This document shows positions 52,838-61,380 of a stretch of 64,000 nt of DNA, piece by piece; the first letter of the stretch is position 1; each line of letters begins with the position of its first letter. The notes under the pieces are model-generated. The model was not told where the DNA came from. It searched no databases and saw only the letters and a program-made list of their open reading frames with translations. The position numbers and the translations under genes are program-made. Source of the DNA: Thalassobacillus devorans (GTDB lineage Bacteria > Bacillota > Bacilli > Bacillales > Halobacillaceae); assembly GCF_011761345.1 (NCBI RefSeq), contig NZ_JAASRY010000001.1:62001-126000 (forward strand). The letters run 5' to 3'.

Positions 52838-53752
52838 TTATTCTAGATACAGCTTTGGCTGTGGGTAATCTGGGTTACTTTTTCTACGGGAATAGTTAGA
52901 TTCCGTGCTGGTCTCATCCCGGAGAAGTGAACTGCAACTTTGATCGAAATCAAAAGGAAAAGATTGTTCGTAAGGTGGCGGCGCGATATCAGCACCTCTA
53001 CTGTTTCTATAAGGGGTATCCACAGCTCTTCCATCACGTCCGCGATCTTTCTCCAACTGTTCTACCACAATACGCCCGATCTGTCTTCCTAATCTAAGTC
53101 CTTGCTCGTTATCCACAGGGAAATGTACTAATGCGTAAAGGCGCGATTTGGCATCCTCTTCTGCAAGTTGACGCAGCCTTCTTCTTTCACCAGGAAAAAA
53201 GTAACTTAGGATAGTTTCGGCTGCCCCTGATACGGCTGCATGCCCCGAAGGATAAGATGGATGTTTCGGTGTACATATTACAGTAGCCAGCTGGTCATCC
53301 AGTTGATTCGGCCGTGGTACCAGCCATTTATATTTCAAGTACCATGTAACTACCAATGCATCATTGATACCAGCAAATAAAGCCCCCAAGATTCTTCCTG
53401 CACGTGGAGCTTCTACTCCATAAGTGTCTATCAGACGATCAACGATTGGCGCCCATTGTTTAGAAGGTGGCCCTGCCCCCCAGTATCTAGCTACTATTGC
53501 TTCTTTTTCTGAAAGGTTTTTTGCTACACGTTGCACTTTTTTCAATTGACCATACCAATCAATCGTACCAGGATGAAGAATGTCAAACTCCACAGGCTTT
53601 CCATCAAGTGTCTCAAATTTTCCGGCTTGGCTCCGTTTCAGAAAGTAGGTATCCCAGGTTCCAGCTGAAGGCTCTACACTTGATTCCGGCGGAAGTCTTT
53701 CTCCTGCATATGGCAGATCAGTCCAAAGTGGATATGGCATTATATTTGCCAT
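52838..53752 (-). CDS. Vanadium-haloperoxidase-like PAP2 protein
   Basis: 304 aa, soluble, with the three conserved boxes of the PAP2/vanadium chloroperoxidase superfamily: YLKYKWLVPRPN, YPSGHAAVSGAA and SRLYALVHFPVDNEQGL. A typical signal peptide is absent. The SD lies close to ATG 53752 (GGAGTGATATT). It might be an acid phosphatase or a vanadium-dependent haloperoxidase; the latter requires vanadate binding, which cannot be decided from sequence. Its 3' end abuts repeat copy D. Confidence 0.85.
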   Translation of the reverse strand: MANIMPYPLWTDLPYAGERLPPESSVEPSAGTWDTYFLKRSQAGKFETLDGKPVEFDILHPGTIDWYGQLKKVQRVAKNLSEKEAIVARYWGAGPPSKQWAPIVDRLIDTYGVEAPRAGRILGALFAGINDALVVTWYLKYKWLVPRPNQLDDQLATVICTPKHPSYPSGHAAVSGAAETILSYFFPGERRRLRQLAEEDAKSRLYALVHFPVDNEQGLRLGRQIGRIVVEQLEKDRGRDGRAVDTPYRNSRGADIAPPPYEQSFPFDFDQSCSSLLRDETSTESNYSRRKSNPDYPQPKLYLE

Positions 53753-53963
53753 AATATCACTCCTTTTTTAATCATCTTATGCTAGAGGAAATCATGAGTA
53801 TAGGCTGGGAGTGAATGAAGTAATATCTTGTGAACAATGAGGAAAGGTTGTATCGGTAAACCGCAACAAGAGCTGGAGCAGGGGCTCGATTTGGAAAATT
53901 AAAGCCGGCAGTTTATGAATGAGTTATAATAAAAGAAAAGGGTTCAGGGCGGGGGAATTACTA

Positions 53964-54819
53964 GTGAAAATCACTTCTCATACATACGTTGACGAAGTAC
54001 TGGCAAAAGAGATACGCAGGTTGGAAAATAAAATAAAAGAGTACGAAGGGATGACAAGTGAAATGTATATTGCCGATAATCTCAATTTCGATGCATCTTT
54101 GCCATGGGTTTTTACCATTCATGATGAAGAGGAGTTAATTTCGGTAGTCACAGCGTTCATACCTTCCAAAAAAGAAATAGAGCTGATGGGCATCACTCAT
54201 CCGGGGCATAGGAGAAAACGCTATTTTTCTATTTTGGAAAAGCGGGTGTATGAAACCTGGGACAAACATAGCATTCCTTCCCTGCTTTATGTCTTGAATG
54301 AAGATTCTCAATCTGGTAAAACCGTGGCAGCAAAGAGGGAAGCTGTATATCAATATACAGAGTACCAAATGGAGTATGCAGCTGATGATCTTGAAAAAGG
54401 TACATGTAACCTGGAGATCCTGCGTGCGGAAGAGAATGACTTAGAAATACTTGCAGAGATTCAGGAGCGGGCATTCGGTCTGCCTCGGGAAGATGCTCGT
54501 ACTTTCATTAGCCTGGCTTTGAACAAATCGAACCATCACCTGTTTATCGGCTATTTGAATAATGCCCCTGTCGGGATGGGCGCAGCAGCTGTCTCGGAAG
54601 AAGCTACCTCCATTTATGGTGTCTGCGTGCTTCCTGAACATCAAGGCTTTGGCTATGGCGGAGCTGATGGTTCATCTTGTTGAGGCATCGGAGCAGTTGT
54701 CTGATCAAAAAATAACCCTGGAGGTTGATAGTAAAAATAATCGTGCTTACCAGTTATATCGCAACCTTGGTTTTGCTGCGACCACCTCCACAGGGTATTA
54801 CAGAAAATCACTAATTTAG
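53964..54819 (+). pseudogene. Double-GNAT acetyltransferase broken by a frameshift
   Basis: The frame starting about GTG 53964 reads two GNAT-like halves; at GFGYG near 54657 it shifts and ends at 54683. The continuation AELMVHLVEASEQLSDQ through LEVDSKNNRAYQLYRNLGF is in the +1 frame, ending at 54819. Removal of one base within TATGGCGGAG restores QGFGYAELM, the acetyl-CoA-binding QxxGxA motif. One extra base, or a sequencing error, explains it. Intact, it would be about 285 aa. Confidence 0.8.
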
Positions 54820-54925
54820 CTTCTTGAAGGGGCCGTTTCCCATCCCATTTCTCTCCTCTCAAGGTAACGGACCCAGGTATTTTAATGCTGAAAATTCAAC
54901 AAACTGGAGCTCACTGCACTTTTTA

Positions 54926-55819
54926 TTACTTTTGATCGGTGGGACGGTGCTTTCGCCTGCGCAGAAGCCACCAGATAAGCGGAATGGCGAGCAATACAAG
55001 GATTGGGGAGTAACCGATCAGTGCCACGACTATCCAGGAAGCTGCTTGTGTCAGGCCATTCAATGACTGGACAAATGCCTGTTTCGTTTTCTCCCACGTA
55101 TTTAAGTCCTGGTCCTTCAAATCTGGAACGTTTACTTTCGTTTCGGTAATGGTAAGGCTCACTGTAGAAAAGTCGCTTTGATTTTCCAGGTAGTTCATTT
55201 TTCCCTTGATAGTTTCGATTTCTTCCTGAACACGCTCAAGATCCTGTGAAATCTGAATCAGGTCTTCTGTCTTTTCGGCATCATCCATAAAAGTGAGCAA
55301 ACGTTCCTCAATTTTCTCTTTCGCTTTCAGGCGTGATTCCAAATCGACGTATTCTTCGGTCACATCCCGTCCGGAGATATTACGGGAATCAATATTGTCA
55401 CTGTAACTGCCAAGATCATCGATAAAAGGGCGGAAGTTTTCCTGCGGCACGCGAATTCTGATATTGGCGCTCCGCTGTCCTTGTTCCATCTTGTGTACAT
55501 TGGCCTCGATAATATAAGCTTCTTGCTTGTCGATATGACTTTCCAGCTGCTCATAAAATGAATCATAATCTCTTGTACGGAGAGAGACGTCTGCATTGTA
55601 GACCATCATTTGCTCTTGTACATTATCAGTTATATTATTAGTATCTGAATTCATTTCCCCCTCAGATAGACTGTCATTTTTTTGTGCGGTATCTGGCATA
55701 GAGCTATCTTCTTCTGTGGCCATATCCATTTCTTCATTGGATTCACTCCTGTCTTCCGTATTGCTGCAAGCTCCCAGTATAAGCAGCAGCCCAATAGCTA
55801 TTCCAATTATTTTTTTCAT
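54926..55819 (-). CDS. DUF4349-family lipoprotein
   Basis: 297 aa from ATG 55819, after SD AAAGGGGGCG. The lipobox is LILGAC; an acidic, Ser/Asn-rich linker (about 20-65) follows. Then comes a DUF4349 domain (VSLRTRDYDSFYEQLESHID, ANIRIRVPQENFRPFIDDLG), a long coiled coil (LKAKEKIEERLLTFMDD...) and a single C-terminal membrane helix with a basic end. It is anchored on the outside at both ends. Function unknown, though the layout suggests a sensor of the envelope. Confidence 0.9.
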   Translation of the reverse strand: MKKIIGIAIGLLLILGACSNTEDRSESNEEMDMATEEDSSMPDTAQKNDSLSEGEMNSDTNNITDNVQEQMMVYNADVSLRTRDYDSFYEQLESHIDKQEAYIIEANVHKMEQGQRSANIRIRVPQENFRPFIDDLGSYSDNIDSRNISGRDVTEEYVDLESRLKAKEKIEERLLTFMDDAEKTEDLIQISQDLERVQEEIETIKGKMNYLENQSDFSTVSLTITETKVNVPDLKDQDLNTWEKTKQAFVQSLNGLTQAASWIVVALIGYSPILVLLAIPLIWWLLRRRKHRPTDQK

Positions 55820-56030
55820 CACAACGCCCCCTTTACCAGGTTAGTCGCTCAATGTAACAAAAATGTTACAAAAAAGTTATAAATTTGTGAATGAGTGAAC
55901 ATTGGAAGGTTTTCGGTAATATTGAAGAAGTTGGGCATGAATATAAAGACGATTAGAAAACTTGCTTATCTTCAAGTCCTTATGGCGAAAGTCTGGCTGT
56001 TTTTTAATAATGTTAAACTTTCTTAAAGTA

Positions 56031-56063
56031 TAAAAAAGCTGCCTCCTTTTTGGAAGAGGCAGC
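56031..56063 (-). terminator. Terminator of the DegV-family gene
   Basis: On the minus strand GCTGCCTC pairs with GAGGCAGC (10-nt loop) and is followed by six T. Confidence 0.92.
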
Positions 56064-56094
56064 ATGGAAATACATGAGGACAAGAGATCAAAAA

Positions 56095-56955
56095 TCATTT
56101 ATAAGGTTTATTGAGAAAGAAAAGAGCGATGGTGCCCGGTCCGGCATGAGCGCCGATAGCGGAGCCGACCATTTCGATATGGATCTGCTCGGTGCCAAAT
56201 TCGCCCCGGATCATGGCGGCCAGCTGCTCGGCGTTTTCGATATCATCACCGTGGCTGATGGCAATTGGCTGATTGGCAAGGTCTTCGCCGCGTTCTTTCA
56301 TGACTTCAACCATTCGTTTCAAGACTTTCTTAGAGCCGCGGATTTTTTCCAATGGAATGAGCTTGCCACCTTCTACATGAAGCAGCGGCTTGATTTTCAA
56401 TAGTGTACCGACAAACGCTGCTGTCTTGCTGACGCGCCCGCCTCGGTAAAGGTATTCCAAGTCATCGACCGTGAATATATGTTCCATATGATCGGCATGA
56501 TAGGTGCAAGTATCAAGAATTTCCTGCACAGAGGCGCCATTAGAAGCCATTTCTGCTGCGCGCAGCACGACGAGTCCGTAACCTAAGGAAGCACATTTGG
56601 TATCAATAACATGGAGGTCAAAGTCTGGGTGCTCTGTTTTCACTTCATCTTCCATCATTTTTGCTGTCTGATATGTACCGGATAATTCGGAAGAGAAAGC
56701 GAAATAAATGCATGGCTGGCCTGTCTCCGCATAGCGTGTGAATACTTCTTTGAAGGCTTGTGGGGACACTTGTGACGTTTTTGGTGCAGCCCCGTCCCGC
56801 ATCGCGTCATATACCTTTTTCGGGGTGATGGTCTTACCATCAAGGTAGTCTTCTTCATTCAGTGTGACTTTAAGTGAAACCATGTCGATGTTATGGCGTT
56901 CAAAATGGGCCTGTGACAAATCGCTTGCCGAATCAGCAATGATTTTAACATCCAT
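56095..56955 (-). CDS. DegV-family fatty-acid-binding protein (YitS-like)
   Basis: 286 aa. The DegV fold opens with KIIADSASDLS; conserved PKTSQVSPQAF, YFAFSSELSGTYQTA and MVGSAIGAHAGPGTIALFF at the end. DegV proteins (FakB) bind fatty acids in the cytoplasm and present them to FakA for phosphorylation. The neighbour on the other side is yitT, as in B. subtilis yitS-yitT. Confidence 0.92.
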   Translation of the reverse strand: MDVKIIADSASDLSQAHFERHNIDMVSLKVTLNEEDYLDGKTITPKKVYDAMRDGAAPKTSQVSPQAFKEVFTRYAETGQPCIYFAFSSELSGTYQTAKMMEDEVKTEHPDFDLHVIDTKCASLGYGLVVLRAAEMASNGASVQEILDTCTYHADHMEHIFTVDDLEYLYRGGRVSKTAAFVGTLLKIKPLLHVEGGKLIPLEKIRGSKKVLKRMVEVMKERGEDLANQPIAISHGDDIENAEQLAAMIRGEFGTEQIHIEMVGSAIGAHAGPGTIALFFLNKPYK

Positions 56956-57144
56956 TTACATTCACCTTCTTATAATAAGGAATAAATTAAGCTTGTTTGT
57001 TTCAAGTTTATGACTATAAAAGGAAACTGTCAAAACATTTCGCACGGATGGCGGGAATTTGTGATTATTTTTTCCTAGAGTGGGGAACTGAGAATTGGTG
57101 CTTGATTTTCGCAGAACGTGGTGATAAAAAAAGAATAGCGCTTT

Positions 57145-57172
57145 TTGTACTTATAGTTTATTGAACTATTAT
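57145..57172 (+). promoter_or_regulatory. Sigma-A promoter of the yitT-like gene
   Basis: TTGTAC, a 16-bp spacer and TATTAT lie about 100 bp before the start. The remaining 56956-57270 gap shows nothing else recognisable. Confidence 0.6.
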
Positions 57173-57270
57173 AAAAGGTTAAAAGTGCAGGGGATACGAA
57201 GGCTTTCGCTGTAAAAGTTGGCGACAAGCCTGATTATTTTATTAAGATGAGTGTTTGGAAGGAGGCCCTT

Positions 57271-58122
57271 ATGTTTTCATTTGAATTAAAGCGAATTGTT
57301 GTTGTTATATTCGGCGCTATCTTAAACGCGTTTGCCCTGAACTTATTCTTGATTGAAGCGAATGTCTACGCAAGCGGTTTTACAGGTGTCGCTCAGATTA
57401 CAGCAAGTGTATTAAGAGATTTTCTAGGGGTGCCTGGTGTCAGTACAGGTATGTTGCTCTTCCTATTGAATATACCAGTGGCTATTTTAGGGTGGTATAA
57501 AGTAGGAAAAGGGTTTACAGTCTACAGTGCTTTATCTGTAGCATTTACTACCATTGCGCTTGGAATCGTGCCTGTCAGGCAGCTTTCCGAGGATATTATC
57601 CTGAATGCTGTTTTCGGTGGAGTCCTTGGGGGCGCCGGTGTCGGGCTGACTCTGAAGTGGGGGGCTTCCACTGGTGGGCTCGACATCGTAGCGATGGTAT
57701 TATCACGGATGAAAGACCGCCCGATCGGGATATATTTTCTCATACTAAACAGCGTTATCATCGCGTTGGCAGGGATTTTGTATGAACCGGAAAACGCTTT
57801 GTATACCCTGTTGACGTTATATGTGACGACGCGTGTCATCGATGCCATCCATACCCGACACGAGAAACTTACAGCCATGATCATTACTACCAAGGCAGCA
57901 GAGCTGGAAAAAGCGATTCATTCCAAAATGGTACGAGGCATTACTACCTTGCCGGCTCGAGGGGCATTTACCCAGCAGGATAAAAATATGCTTGTGATGG
58001 TCATTACACGGTATGAACTATATGACCTGCAAGGCATCATTAATGAAGTGGATCCACAGGCGTTCACGAATATTGTACAAACCACAGGGATATTCGGTTT
58101 TTTCCGAAAAGACGACAAATAG
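57271..58122 (+). CDS. yitT: YitT-family membrane protein (DUF161/DUF2179)
   Basis: 283 aa from ATG 57271 (SD GGAGGC). Five to six hydrophobic helices (LNAFALNLFLIEANVYASGF; GAGVGLTLKWGASTGGLDIVA is the family signature) precede a C-terminal DUF2179 domain (about residues 200-280). Function unknown; DUF2179 may sense a ligand. It precedes a BsuPI lipoprotein, the order of yitT-ipi in B. subtilis. Confidence 0.9.
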   Translation: MFSFELKRIVVVIFGAILNAFALNLFLIEANVYASGFTGVAQITASVLRDFLGVPGVSTGMLLFLLNIPVAILGWYKVGKGFTVYSALSVAFTTIALGIVPVRQLSEDIILNAVFGGVLGGAGVGLTLKWGASTGGLDIVAMVLSRMKDRPIGIYFLILNSVIIALAGILYEPENALYTLLTLYVTTRVIDAIHTRHEKLTAMIITTKAAELEKAIHSKMVRGITTLPARGAFTQQDKNMLVMVITRYELYDLQGIINEVDPQAFTNIVQTTGIFGFFRKDDK

Positions 58123-58188
58123 TGTAACTTTTGGAAAGATGAAACGTCTATATAGATGAACGGATATAAATAAAGGATGTGACGGCAT

Positions 58189-59079
58189 ATGAAAAGGGGA
58201 TGGATGCTTTTTTTCGGGCTGATGGTACTGCTCTTTGCGACAGCCTGTGGAGCGGATGATAACCAAGGGGACTCTGGAGATGAAGGGGCCGAAGAAACAA
58301 TGAAAGAGGAAGAAACAAGTAGCGAAAATGAAGAGACGGAGGAGGATGTTATCAAAAAAGCGGTTAATGACCTTGCTATGCATTCCGAAATCAAAGCGGA
58401 AAATGACAGGGTGACCTTCCAGTTTTCTTTAGAAAACCAGGGAGATGAAGCCTATGAACTTGGCTTTACTTCCGGTCAAAAGTATGAAATTGTCGTTAAA
58501 AATGATTCCGATGAAGAGGTGTACCGCTTTTCCGAAGGGCAAATGTTCACCCAGGCACTGGAAACGAAAACTTTAGAGCCTGGTGATAGCATGAGTTTTG
58601 AAGAAGAGTGGTCGGATGGTGTAGAGCCTGGCGACTATAATGCAGCGATTTCGATTGAAGCCAATTCGGTCAATAGCCAAACGCTCGAGTCGAAGCCGTT
58701 TCAGGAAACGAAAGCCTTTACCGTCGAGGGGGATAAGCCTTCTGGTGACGATTCCGATGGCCCAGCCGAAGGAGAAGCGTTCCGAAACGTTGAAGTTTCG
58801 GGGAAGAATGGTTCTTATGTCATTACTGGAGAAGCGAAGTTATTTGAGGGGTCGTTTATATACAATGTCGAAGACGGGCATAATATGCTGATTGAAAACA
58901 CGACACATGAAGTCGATGAAGCGGCTCCGTCCTGGTCATCATTCGAGCTTGAAATAGACATCGCAGAAGATCAATTACCGGAAAATGGGACGCTTACATT
59001 GACATTATTTGAAATCGATCCGAAGAGCGGCAATCCGACCAATGTGAACTATATACCCCTGGAACAGTTCCAAGGTTGA
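58189..59079 (+). CDS. Lipoprotein with BsuPI and Gmad2-like domains
   Basis: 296 aa. The lipobox is FATAC; a highly acidic linker follows. A first beta-sandwich (FQFSLENQGDEAYELGFTSGQKYEI, about 80-185) matches the BsuPI protease-inhibitor fold of the ipi product. A second (RNVEVSGKNGSYVITGEAKL, about 195-296) matches the Gmad2 immunoglobulin-like domain found in spore-germination proteins. The B. subtilis ipi product is small and cytosolic; this one is exported and anchored. Terminator at 59107. Confidence 0.85.
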   Translation: MKRGWMLFFGLMVLLFATACGADDNQGDSGDEGAEETMKEEETSSENEETEEDVIKKAVNDLAMHSEIKAENDRVTFQFSLENQGDEAYELGFTSGQKYEIVVKNDSDEEVYRFSEGQMFTQALETKTLEPGDSMSFEEEWSDGVEPGDYNAAISIEANSVNSQTLESKPFQETKAFTVEGDKPSGDDSDGPAEGEAFRNVEVSGKNGSYVITGEAKLFEGSFIYNVEDGHNMLIENTTHEVDEAAPSWSSFELEIDIAEDQLPENGTLTLTLFEIDPKSGNPTNVNYIPLEQFQG

Positions 59080-59106
59080 TTGTCAAAAACATCTATATAG
59101 CACACC

Positions 59107-59144
59107 AAAAAGCTTAGAGACGACAACACCTCTAAGCTTTTTCT
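59107..59144 (+). terminator. Terminator of the BsuPI lipoprotein gene
   Basis: AAAAAGCTTAGAG pairs with CTCTAAGCTTTTT (10-nt loop). Confidence 0.9.
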
Positions 59145-59218
59145 ATTTTGATTGTCTTCCTCTGCTAGACAAAGTTAGTTTTATGATGTCTGCCTGCGTT
59201 TAGTCATCTATCTAGAGA

Positions 59219-59252
59219 TAAAAAAGAGTATAAAACCCGTTAGAATTTTATA
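59219..59252 (-). terminator. Terminator of the Nfu_N gene
   Basis: On the minus strand GAGTATAAAA pairs with TTTTATACTC and is followed by six T. Confidence 0.88.
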
Positions 59253-59269
59253 CTCGATTAGTGATAATT

Positions 59270-59533
59270 TTAGTAGCTATGTTTTTCAAATACCTCTTCG
59301 ATTTTTGGAGTCAGGTTATCCCATTCAGCATCGAACTTCTTATTGACAGTAATGAAATTCTGGAAACCGAAGACGTTATCCACGCCATCTACTGCCATTA
59401 AATCATTCAATATTTCATGTTCACTTGTCTGACCCGCCATGACAGATACACTGCCGTCACCGCTGAAAATCATGGAATCGGTTGTAAATTTCATTGCATT
59501 CGGATTCGGTGTTGCTTCTACTTTTACACTCAT
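59270..59533 (-). CDS. Stand-alone NfuA N-terminal-type (Nfu_N) protein
   Basis: 87 aa. It has the Nfu_N signature VEATPNPNAMKFTTD and GVDNVFGFQNFITVNK, matching the N-terminal scaffold domain of Nfu iron-sulfur proteins. No CxxC-type cluster-binding domain is fused. Likely an accessory to Fe-S assembly; it lies a few kb from the yitW (SufT-like) gene. SD AGGAGG. Confidence 0.88.
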   Translation of the reverse strand: MSVKVEATPNPNAMKFTTDSMIFSGDGSVSVMAGQTSEHEILNDLMAVDGVDNVFGFQNFITVNKKFDAEWDNLTPKIEEVFEKHSY

Positions 59534-59677
59534 CGTTAAAAACCTCCTCGATACATCTTCTTTTATTTTATCAAAAAACTACGGTTTCACAAAAGATTCT
59601 CTTTTTACTGGGTTAACACTATAATAGGAATGGTAAAATAAGTTACATATTTAATCAGGTACGAAAGGGAGAGGATC

Positions 59678-60100
59678 ATGTACCGGAACGGATTATGGGT
59701 AGGAACTACGGCCGGTCTCGCCATTGGAATTTTCCTCTGGATAGTGGAAAAGGCGACCGGTATTAAAGTGTATACACTATTAATGAATGTCGATTTCATT
59801 CCATGGATCGGTAAGATTGCCTGGCCATTCTATGTCGAATGGCTTTTCCATTTGATTATTTCCTGGGGAATAGGGATGATATTTGTCTATTTATTGCGAA
59901 ATTCTATGATAGATAGTCATTCCCATCAATGGTCATTGGCATTGACTCTGGCCACCCTGGCAGGCTTAACTTATTTCCCTCTTACTGCACTTGCGATTAA
60001 GGAAACACCGGCTATTGACAGCATCTCCGCTATTTTTTTCTGGTCTGCCGGTCATGGATTATACGCGGTCGTCATGAAGCTGACCTATCGGGACAGTTGA
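59678..60100 (+). CDS. Uncharacterised four-helix membrane protein
   Basis: 140 aa, SD AAGGGAGAGG before ATG 59678. Four hydrophobic helices are visible (GLWVGTTAGLAIGIFLWIVE; LFHLIISWGIGMIFVYLL; LALTLATLAGLTYFPLTALA; SAIFFWSAGHGLYAVVM). I do not recognise the family with certainty (a YagU/DUF1440-like assignment is possible). It stands alone. Confidence 0.7.
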   Translation: MYRNGLWVGTTAGLAIGIFLWIVEKATGIKVYTLLMNVDFIPWIGKIAWPFYVEWLFHLIISWGIGMIFVYLLRNSMIDSHSHQWSLALTLATLAGLTYFPLTALAIKETPAIDSISAIFFWSAGHGLYAVVMKLTYRDS

Positions 60101-60174
60101 TATTCATGTTTGAAACAGGCGCCTAAGGGATACATGAAGTATGCATAGAATTTTGTAGATAAGGAGCGGATAGA

Positions 60175-60813
60175 ATGAAGGTACTCGTAGCTGGAGCTAA
60201 CGGGCATACTGGTCGATTACTGGTACAGTATTTGGATACTGCCGGACATGAGGCGTATGCCATGGTACGAAAAGAAGAGCAGAAAGAGGACATGGAAGGT
60301 TTGGGGGGAATCCCGGTTCTTGCTGACCTCGAAAGTGATGTTGGGCATGCTGTCAAAGGAATGGACGCGGTAATTTTTGCGGCAGGTTCCGGATCCAGCA
60401 CACCACCAGAAAAAACGAAAGATGTGGATCGTGATGGCGCGATCAACCTGATCAAAGAAACCGAAAAGCTTGGCAGAGCACCAAAGTTCATTATGCTAAG
60501 CGCAATGAAAGCGGACCATCCGGAAGAAGGACCGGAGAAGTTGGCGTATTATTTAAAAATGAAAGGGGAAGCAGACGAACACTTACGCAGCACGGAACTT
60601 GATTACACGATTGTTCGTCCAGGAGCCTTGACTCATGAAGCAGGGACAAGCAAAATCAAAGTCGGAAAGTCTGTGGACCGCGGGTCTGTAGCGCGTGCAG
60701 ATGTTGCTAAGACGATGGTTGCCTGCCTGGAAGAGGCTAATGCTTACCGTAAGACATTTGAAATGGTAGAAGGCGATACGCAGATTGAAGACGCGTTGAA
60801 AACATTAGAATAA
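60175..60813 (+). CDS. yhfK: NAD(P)-binding atypical SDR (YhfK-like)
   Basis: 212 aa, SD AAGGAGCG. The N-terminal Rossmann motif VLVAGANGHTGRLLV is that of SDR_a5/NmrA-like proteins; DYTIVRPGALT is the conserved central motif. No catalytic YxxxK of classical SDRs stands out. B. subtilis YhfK lies near lplJ; here it has moved. Oxidoreductase or NADPH sensor; unknown. Confidence 0.88.
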   Translation: MKVLVAGANGHTGRLLVQYLDTAGHEAYAMVRKEEQKEDMEGLGGIPVLADLESDVGHAVKGMDAVIFAAGSGSSTPPEKTKDVDRDGAINLIKETEKLGRAPKFIMLSAMKADHPEEGPEKLAYYLKMKGEADEHLRSTELDYTIVRPGALTHEAGTSKIKVGKSVDRGSVARADVAKTMVACLEEANAYRKTFEMVEGDTQIEDALKTLE

Positions 60814-60819
60814 ACATGA

Positions 60820-60857
60820 TAAAAGGCTGACCCAGGTGACTGGATCAGCCTTCTTTT
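60820..60857. terminator. Terminator between yhfK and the minus-strand small genes
   Basis: AAAAGGCTGA pairs with TCAGCCTTCTTTT; T-runs occur on both strands. Confidence 0.85.
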
Positions 60858-60872
60858 GCTGCGGGTGATAAA

Positions 60873-61127
60873 TTACAGCTCGTTATGGCGTCGTAACTGC
60901 TCTTCAAGCTGCTGAAGCTGCTGCTTTTCTTCAGGAGTACTATCAGCATAAGCGGACTGAATGGCCTGTTGAGCCGCTTGCTTTTCCTGCTGGTTGAATT
61001 GGCCGCGACCTGCGTTGGTGATACGGTTGACGGCATTTTTAGCAGTCTGCATTAGGTTGTTGCCGCCCTGGTTGGCTGCATTCATGGCATTCTGCATCAT
61101 GTTATTATTATTTTGCTTGTTGTCCAT
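60873..61127 (-). CDS. Small Asn/Gln-rich protein (DUF3813-like)
   Basis: 84 aa. The first 40 residues are Asn/Met/Gln-rich (NNNNMMQNAMNAANQGG); the C-terminus has AIQSAYADSTPEEKQQLQQL, resembling DUF3813 proteins such as B. subtilis YitR. The SD TAGGAGG lies inside the preceding gene, whose stop is one base before this start codon: a two-gene unit. Function unknown. Confidence 0.65.
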   Translation of the reverse strand: MDNKQNNNNMMQNAMNAANQGGNNLMQTAKNAVNRITNAGRGQFNQQEKQAAQQAIQSAYADSTPEEKQQLQQLEEQLRRHNEL

Positions 61128-61128
61128 C

Positions 61129-61278
61129 CTAAAAACCTCCTACAGTATGACGGTCAGCTTCTTCACGTTTTCGTTCGACGTCTGAAAAGCGTTCCCGATA
61201 AGGAAACCGCTCATCATGCTTCTTCACAGCGTCTGAACCCTGTTGTACAAATCGTTTGGATTTGTTGTTCTTTGCCAT
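61129..61278 (-). CDS. Small basic protein of unknown function
   Basis: 49 aa from ATG 61278 (SD GGGAGGG). Highly charged (AKNNKSKRFVQQGSDAVKKH, ERFPYRERFSDVERKREEAD). No membrane segment or recognised family. It is co-transcribed with the DUF3813-like gene. Reality is supported by the SD and the tight spacing. Confidence 0.6.
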   Translation of the reverse strand: MAKNNKSKRFVQQGSDAVKKHDERFPYRERFSDVERKREEADRHTVGGF

Positions 61279-61295
61279 AACAAGACCCTCCCGAA

Positions 61296-61335
61296 TTAAA
61301 AAAAGCCTGAACGTTTTTTTCAAAACGCTCAAGCT
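61296..61335 (-). terminator. Terminator of the yitU-like gene
   Basis: On the minus strand AAGCTTGAGCGTTTT pairs with AAAACGTTCAGGCTT (two mismatches) and is followed by seven T. It lies in the upstream region of the two small genes. Confidence 0.85.
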
Positions 61336-61380
61336 TATTATTGCTTGTATAGCTTTTCTTATACCTCGACAAAATATGGG

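Noticed and set aside
52542-52868. Plus-strand frame of 108 codons inside repeat copy D
   Set aside because: It lies across the non-coding repeat element, has no SD and low-complexity basic composition.
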